The notes below the pieces were generated by a model. It was not told where the DNA came from. It saw only the letters and a list, made by a program, of their open reading frames with translations, and did not search any database. From positions 256,747 through 320,746 of the forward strand of contig WGNX01000003.1 in NCBI GenBank assembly GCA_016124335.1: DNA of 64,000 bases. Direction: 5' to 3'. Positions 61,434 to 64,000 of the stretch are shown here, piece after piece. The DNA comes from Alphaproteobacteria bacterium (GTDB lineage Bacteria; Pseudomonadota; Alphaproteobacteria; CACIAM-22H2). The position numbers and the translations under genes were made by a program. Position 1 is the first letter of the stretch. Each line of letters starts with the position of its first letter.

Positions 61434-62483
61434 TTAAGCGAGAATTTGTGTCGGCGCGATACGCGGCTCGGTGAAATGCGGGAGCACGCGCGCACCAATC
61501 AGCTCGCACGCAGCAAGCAACTGCGCCTGTGCCACGTCGCCACCGCCAAGCATCATCGAAACGCGCGTCAGGCCGCTTGCGGCCAGCCGCTCGAGATGGC
61601 GCAGCAGATCGTCCGGCGTGCCGACGACGGCAAGCCCCAGCGCTTCAAGCGCGGGCAGCGACATCGGGCGTTCGATCATCGGCACCATCCAGCGCAGGGC
61701 CGCGAGCGAATCCTGGGTCTCGACCTGCGCCTTCACGACCGGAGCCGAGCCTTCAAGGATGTGCCGGAACGCCCAGGCGAGCCCGGGTCCGGCAATGCGG
61801 CGAGCTTCGGCACGGTCCTCGTGAACGAAGGCGCCGATGGTGAAAGCCGTCTGCCCTTGCGGAAAACGCTCGCGATAGCGCTGGAGATTGAGCGACGCGA
61901 TCGGCCATGGCTCGTAAGGGCCGCATTGCGCGTCCATTCCGAGATCGGCGGCAAGATCGAACGTGGGCGTGCTGACGCAGGCCATCCAGCCGCGCACGAG
62001 GCGCGTGTCCGGCAGCGGCGCCACCGGCTCGCGGATACCGAAGCGCTCGACTTCGCCGCGCATCAGGATGTTGCGCAGCTCGCCCAGCCCCTCGATCATC
62101 CGCGTGCGGCCGCCTTCGTAGTCCTGCCCGAATCCCTTGAGTTCGGCCGGCGCGATCCCGCGGCCCACGCACCAGATCGCCCGCCCGCCCGAAAGCATGT
62201 CGAGCGTGGCCAGCCGCTCGGCGATGCGCAGCGGGTCGTGGAGCGGCATCGGGAACATGCCAAGACCGAGTTGCAGCGACTTGGTTTCGCGCGCAAGTGC
62301 CGCAAGAAGCATCTCCGGACACGAGGTTTTCGAGTAGTCGCCCTGGAAATGGTTCTCGGAAATCCACAATCCGGCGAAATCGGCGCGGTCGGCTTGCACG
62401 GCAAGTGCGATCGCATCATCGAATGCGACGCGCGGATCGCGGCCTTGGGGCGTCGCCAGGCTGAGGGTGAGATCGACGAGCAT
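61434..62483 (-). CDS. LLM class flavin-dependent oxidoreductase
   Basis: A 349-residue luciferase-like (TIM-barrel) monooxygenase using reduced flavin. Landmarks are FAGLWISENHFQGDYSK near residue 36, DMLSGGRAIWCVGRGIAP near 95 and VVGTPDDLLRHLERLAASG late. These enzymes oxidise alkanes, sulfonates or other small molecules. The cysteine mini-protein gene and the binding-protein gene follow on the same strand. Confidence 0.86.
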   Translation of the reverse strand: MLVDLTLSLATPQGRDPRVAFDDAIALAVQADRADFAGLWISENHFQGDYSKTSCPEMLLAALARETKSLQLGLGMFPMPLHDPLRIAERLATLDMLSGGRAIWCVGRGIAPAELKGFGQDYEGGRTRMIEGLGELRNILMRGEVERFGIREPVAPLPDTRLVRGWMACVSTPTFDLAADLGMDAQCGPYEPWPIASLNLQRYRERFPQGQTAFTIGAFVHEDRAEARRIAGPGLAWAFRHILEGSAPVVKAQVETQDSLAALRWMVPMIERPMSLPALEALGLAVVGTPDDLLRHLERLAASGLTRVSMMLGGGDVAQAQLLAACELIGARVLPHFTEPRIAPTQILA

Positions 62484-62542
62484 GGATGGGCTGTCTTACC
62501 CTTGAATCAGGCCGAACTAAAGGACCCGTTTGGAAGTTCAGG

Positions 62543-62567
62543 TTGCAGGTGGGCACCCGCCCTGCAA
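62543..62567. promoter_or_regulatory. Operator-like dyad upstream of fccA
   Basis: TTGCAGG (62543-62549) and CCTGCAA (62561-62567) are perfect 7-base inverted arms, and inner bases also pair except at two positions. It lies between the divergent LLM and fccA genes, about 65 bases before the TTGTCA hexamer of the latter. Confidence 0.45.
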
Positions 62568-62632
62568 GAAACGGTGCAGGAGACGCGTGCAAGCCCGTGG
62601 TGCAAAACGGATTGGCGCGATCGCGGCGTATC

Positions 62633-62661
62633 TTGTCACCTTTCGCCTGCGAACCCATATG
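62633..62661 (+). promoter_or_regulatory. Candidate fccA promoter
   Basis: TTGTCA (62633-62638, 5 of 6), a 17-base spacer, then a weak CATATG (62656-62661). Transcription would start near 62668, either leaderless at ATG 62670 or with a short leader to ATG 62700. Confidence 0.45.
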
Positions 62662-62699
62662 CGGTTAAAATGTCCGGAAACCGGGGAAGCGCCGCCGCC

Positions 62700-63011
62700 A
62701 TGAACGCCCTCGCCTGCATCGCCGCATGCCTGACCGTCCTGCTGGCCGTCGCCGGGCCGGCAGCCGCGCAATCGCTGGCGCCGACGACCGGCCATACGCT
62801 TGCCGCGACCTGCACAAGCTGTCACGGGCCGGGCGGCCGCAGCCCGGGTGCGATGCCGTCGATCAACGGCCGCAGCGAAGCCGAGATCGCGAAGACAATG
62901 CACGAATTCAAGGACGACAGCCGGCCCGCGACCGTGATGAACCGGCATGCCAAGGGATTCAGCGACGGCGAGATCGCGGCGATCGCGAAGGAGGTAGCGT
63001 CATGGCGATGA
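62700..63011 (+). CDS. fccA: Flavocytochrome c sulfide dehydrogenase, cytochrome subunit
   Basis: A 103-residue periplasmic c-type cytochrome. Signal peptide MNALACIAACLTVLLAVAG to AAAQ, heme motif CTSCH with C38, C41 and H42, and a distal Met in ATVMNRH. ATG 62700 has a ggggaag site; ATG 62670 is in frame and could be used by a leaderless mRNA. It overlaps fccB and would accept electrons from its FAD. Confidence 0.83.
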   Translation: MNALACIAACLTVLLAVAGPAAAQSLAPTTGHTLAATCTSCHGPGGRSPGAMPSINGRSEAEIAKTMHEFKDDSRPATVMNRHAKGFSDGEIAAIAKEVASWR

Positions 63012-64000
63012 AGCGACGCACCTTTGTCGGCGCGATTGCCGCGGCCGCAATACTGCCGGCGGTCGCCGTTCGCGCGCAGGCGCCTGCGAAGGCGCGCGTC
63101 GTGGTCATCGGGGGTGGCTTCGGGGGCACCACGGCCGCGAAGTTCCTCCGCCTCGAGGACCCCGGCATCGCGGTCACGCTTGTCGAGCCGAAGGCGGAGT
63201 TCCACACCTGCCCCGCCTCGAACTACGTGATCGGCGGGTTCCGCAAGCTGGCGGATATCGTGCAGGACTATTCCGCGCTGGCCGGCCGGCATGGCGTGCG
63301 CCACGTGCGCGAAGCGGCCGTCGCGATCGATCCGGCATCCAAGACCGTGCGCCTTTCGGGTGGACAGACCCTTGCCTACGACAAGCTCGTGCTTTCACCC
63401 GGCGTGGACATGCGCTGGGGTGACATCGAGGGCTATGACGAAGCGGCATCGGCAACGATGCCGCATGCCTGGCACGCCGGCCCGCAGACCGCACTGCTGC
63501 GCCGCCAGCTCGAGGCGATGCCCGATGGCGGCGTGGTGGCACTTTCGATACCGGGGCTTCCCTATCGCTGCCCGCCTGGCCCGTACGAGCGGATCTCGCT
63601 GATCGCGCACTATCTGAAGATGGCCAAGCCGCGCTCGAAGATCCTTGCGCTCGACGGCAAGGATGCGTTTTCCAAACAGGCGCTGTTCCAGGACGGCTGG
63701 GCCGAACTTTACAAGGACATGATCGAGTGGGTGCCGCTGGGCCAGGACGGCAAGATCGTCGAAGTCGTACCCGGTGAAATGACGCTGGTGAGCGAATTCG
63801 GCCAGCGCCACAAGGCCGCCGTCGCCAACGTGATCCCGCCGCAGTTTGCCGGGAATATCGCGCGCGAGTCCGGCCTTGCCGACAAGGCGGGCCAGTTCGA
63901 AGGCTGGTGCCCGATCGATCCCTTCACGTTCGAATCCACGCTGGCGAAAGATGTCTACGTGATCGGCGACGCCGCCAACGGCGGCGTGATGCCGAAATCG
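63002..64000 (+). CDS. fccB: Flavocytochrome c sulfide dehydrogenase, flavoprotein subunit (partial)
   Basis: The open frame runs off the window end (at least 333 residues). Tat-type leader MKRRTFVG after MA, then VVVIGGGFGG (FAD), C70 in FHTCPASNYVIGGF, the position of the covalent 8-alpha-S-cysteinyl FAD link, and C190 in YRCPPGPYER, a redox-active cysteine position. The family oxidises sulfide to sulfur in the periplasm. An aaggagg site lies 5 bases before ATG 63002; ATG 63008 is an alternative. Confidence 0.88.
   Translation, partial: MAMKRRTFVGAIAAAAILPAVAVRAQAPAKARVVVIGGGFGGTTAAKFLRLEDPGIAVTLVEPKAEFHTCPASNYVIGGFRKLADIVQDYSALAGRHGVRHVREAAVAIDPASKTVRLSGGQTLAYDKLVLSPGVDMRWGDIEGYDEAASATMPHAWHAGPQTALLRRQLEAMPDGGVVALSIPGLPYRCPPGPYERISLIAHYLKMAKPRSKILALDGKDAFSKQALFQDGWAELYKDMIEWVPLGQDGKIVEVVPGEMTLVSEFGQRHKAAVANVIPPQFAGNIARESGLADKAGQFEGWCPIDPFTFESTLAKDVYVIGDAANGGVMPKS

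Noticed and set aside
61137-63011. 624-residue plus-strand open frame ending in the cytochrome gene
   Set aside because: Only the last 103 residues code for the cytochrome. The rest is antisense to the LLM gene and the mini-protein.
1-64000. CRISPR array, insertion sequence or prophage
   Set aside because: No regularly spaced repeats, transposase, integrase or phage structural genes were seen; the tRNA shows no duplicated end.

Overview
The window is GC-rich, gene-dense DNA in which genes abut, overlap by ATGA, or share stop codons. The gene families point to a free-living, metabolically versatile alphaproteobacterium: HutF-type histidine degradation, the BtaA/BtaB betaine-lipid pair, flavocytochrome c sulfide dehydrogenase, PF07310 PAS proteins, and the transglutaminase/ATP-grasp/DUF2126 cassette. 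This is inference from family content; no rRNA or other phylogenetic marker is present. I see no insertion sequence, phage gene or CRISPR array.

Layout. 1-5654: end of a dipeptide/oligopeptide-type ABC operon (binding protein, two permeases, two ATPases) closing with an M20 peptidase. 5743-9309: tautomerase, modABC behind a Mo-box, apt. 9331-13942: multi-PAS histidine kinase, then divergent hutG/hutF. 13945-20819: three-gene minus-strand cassette (DUF2126-transglutaminase, circularly permuted ATP-grasp/alpha-E, transglutaminase). 20963-24287: Bcr/CflA-type exporter and a run of small orphan genes with AT-rich promoters. 24405-28065: Rieske oxygenase overlapping a dimethylglycine/sarcosine-dehydrogenase-like FAD/GcvT protein. 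28062-32611: 2-aminoethylphosphonate-type ABC transporter with a HAD phosphatase. 32900-36291: GlcG-like protein, a helix-turn-helix/PAS-like regulator, an orphan, an SDR. 36414-39968: hutH, a stand-alone hook-like protein, a PF07310 PAS protein. 40046-46437: D-amino-acid dehydrogenase, DHA2-type exporter, ynjBCD-type transporter. 46410-50604: btaB/btaA, aldo-keto reductase, MFS exporter. 50914-53239: M14 carboxypeptidase, tRNA-Thr, sugar-nucleotide epimerase. 53328-55595: small envelope proteins and a DedA protein. 55629-57333: GST and DoxX divergent from a MarR regulator with three operator-like dyads. 57330-60034: EamA exporter, TusA, YeeE/YedE and Nudix. 60031-64000: NMT1/THI5-like binding protein, a twin-CX3C mini-protein behind an FNR-type box, an LLM flavin enzyme, and fccA/fccB running off the window edge.

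How it fits together. Much of the content captures and breaks down nitrogen- and sulfur-containing compounds: peptides, histidine, D-amino acids, methylated amines, phosphonates, and thiosulfate or sulfide. Two features run through the whole window. Many promoters place the -10 hexamer 6-8 bases before the start codon, as expected for leaderless mRNAs. Six convergent gene pairs end in an exactly 4-base shared stop. The least understood parts are the transglutaminase/ATP-grasp cassette, the FNR-box twin-CX3C mini-protein, the orphan hook-like protein and the 22-24 kb orphan cluster.
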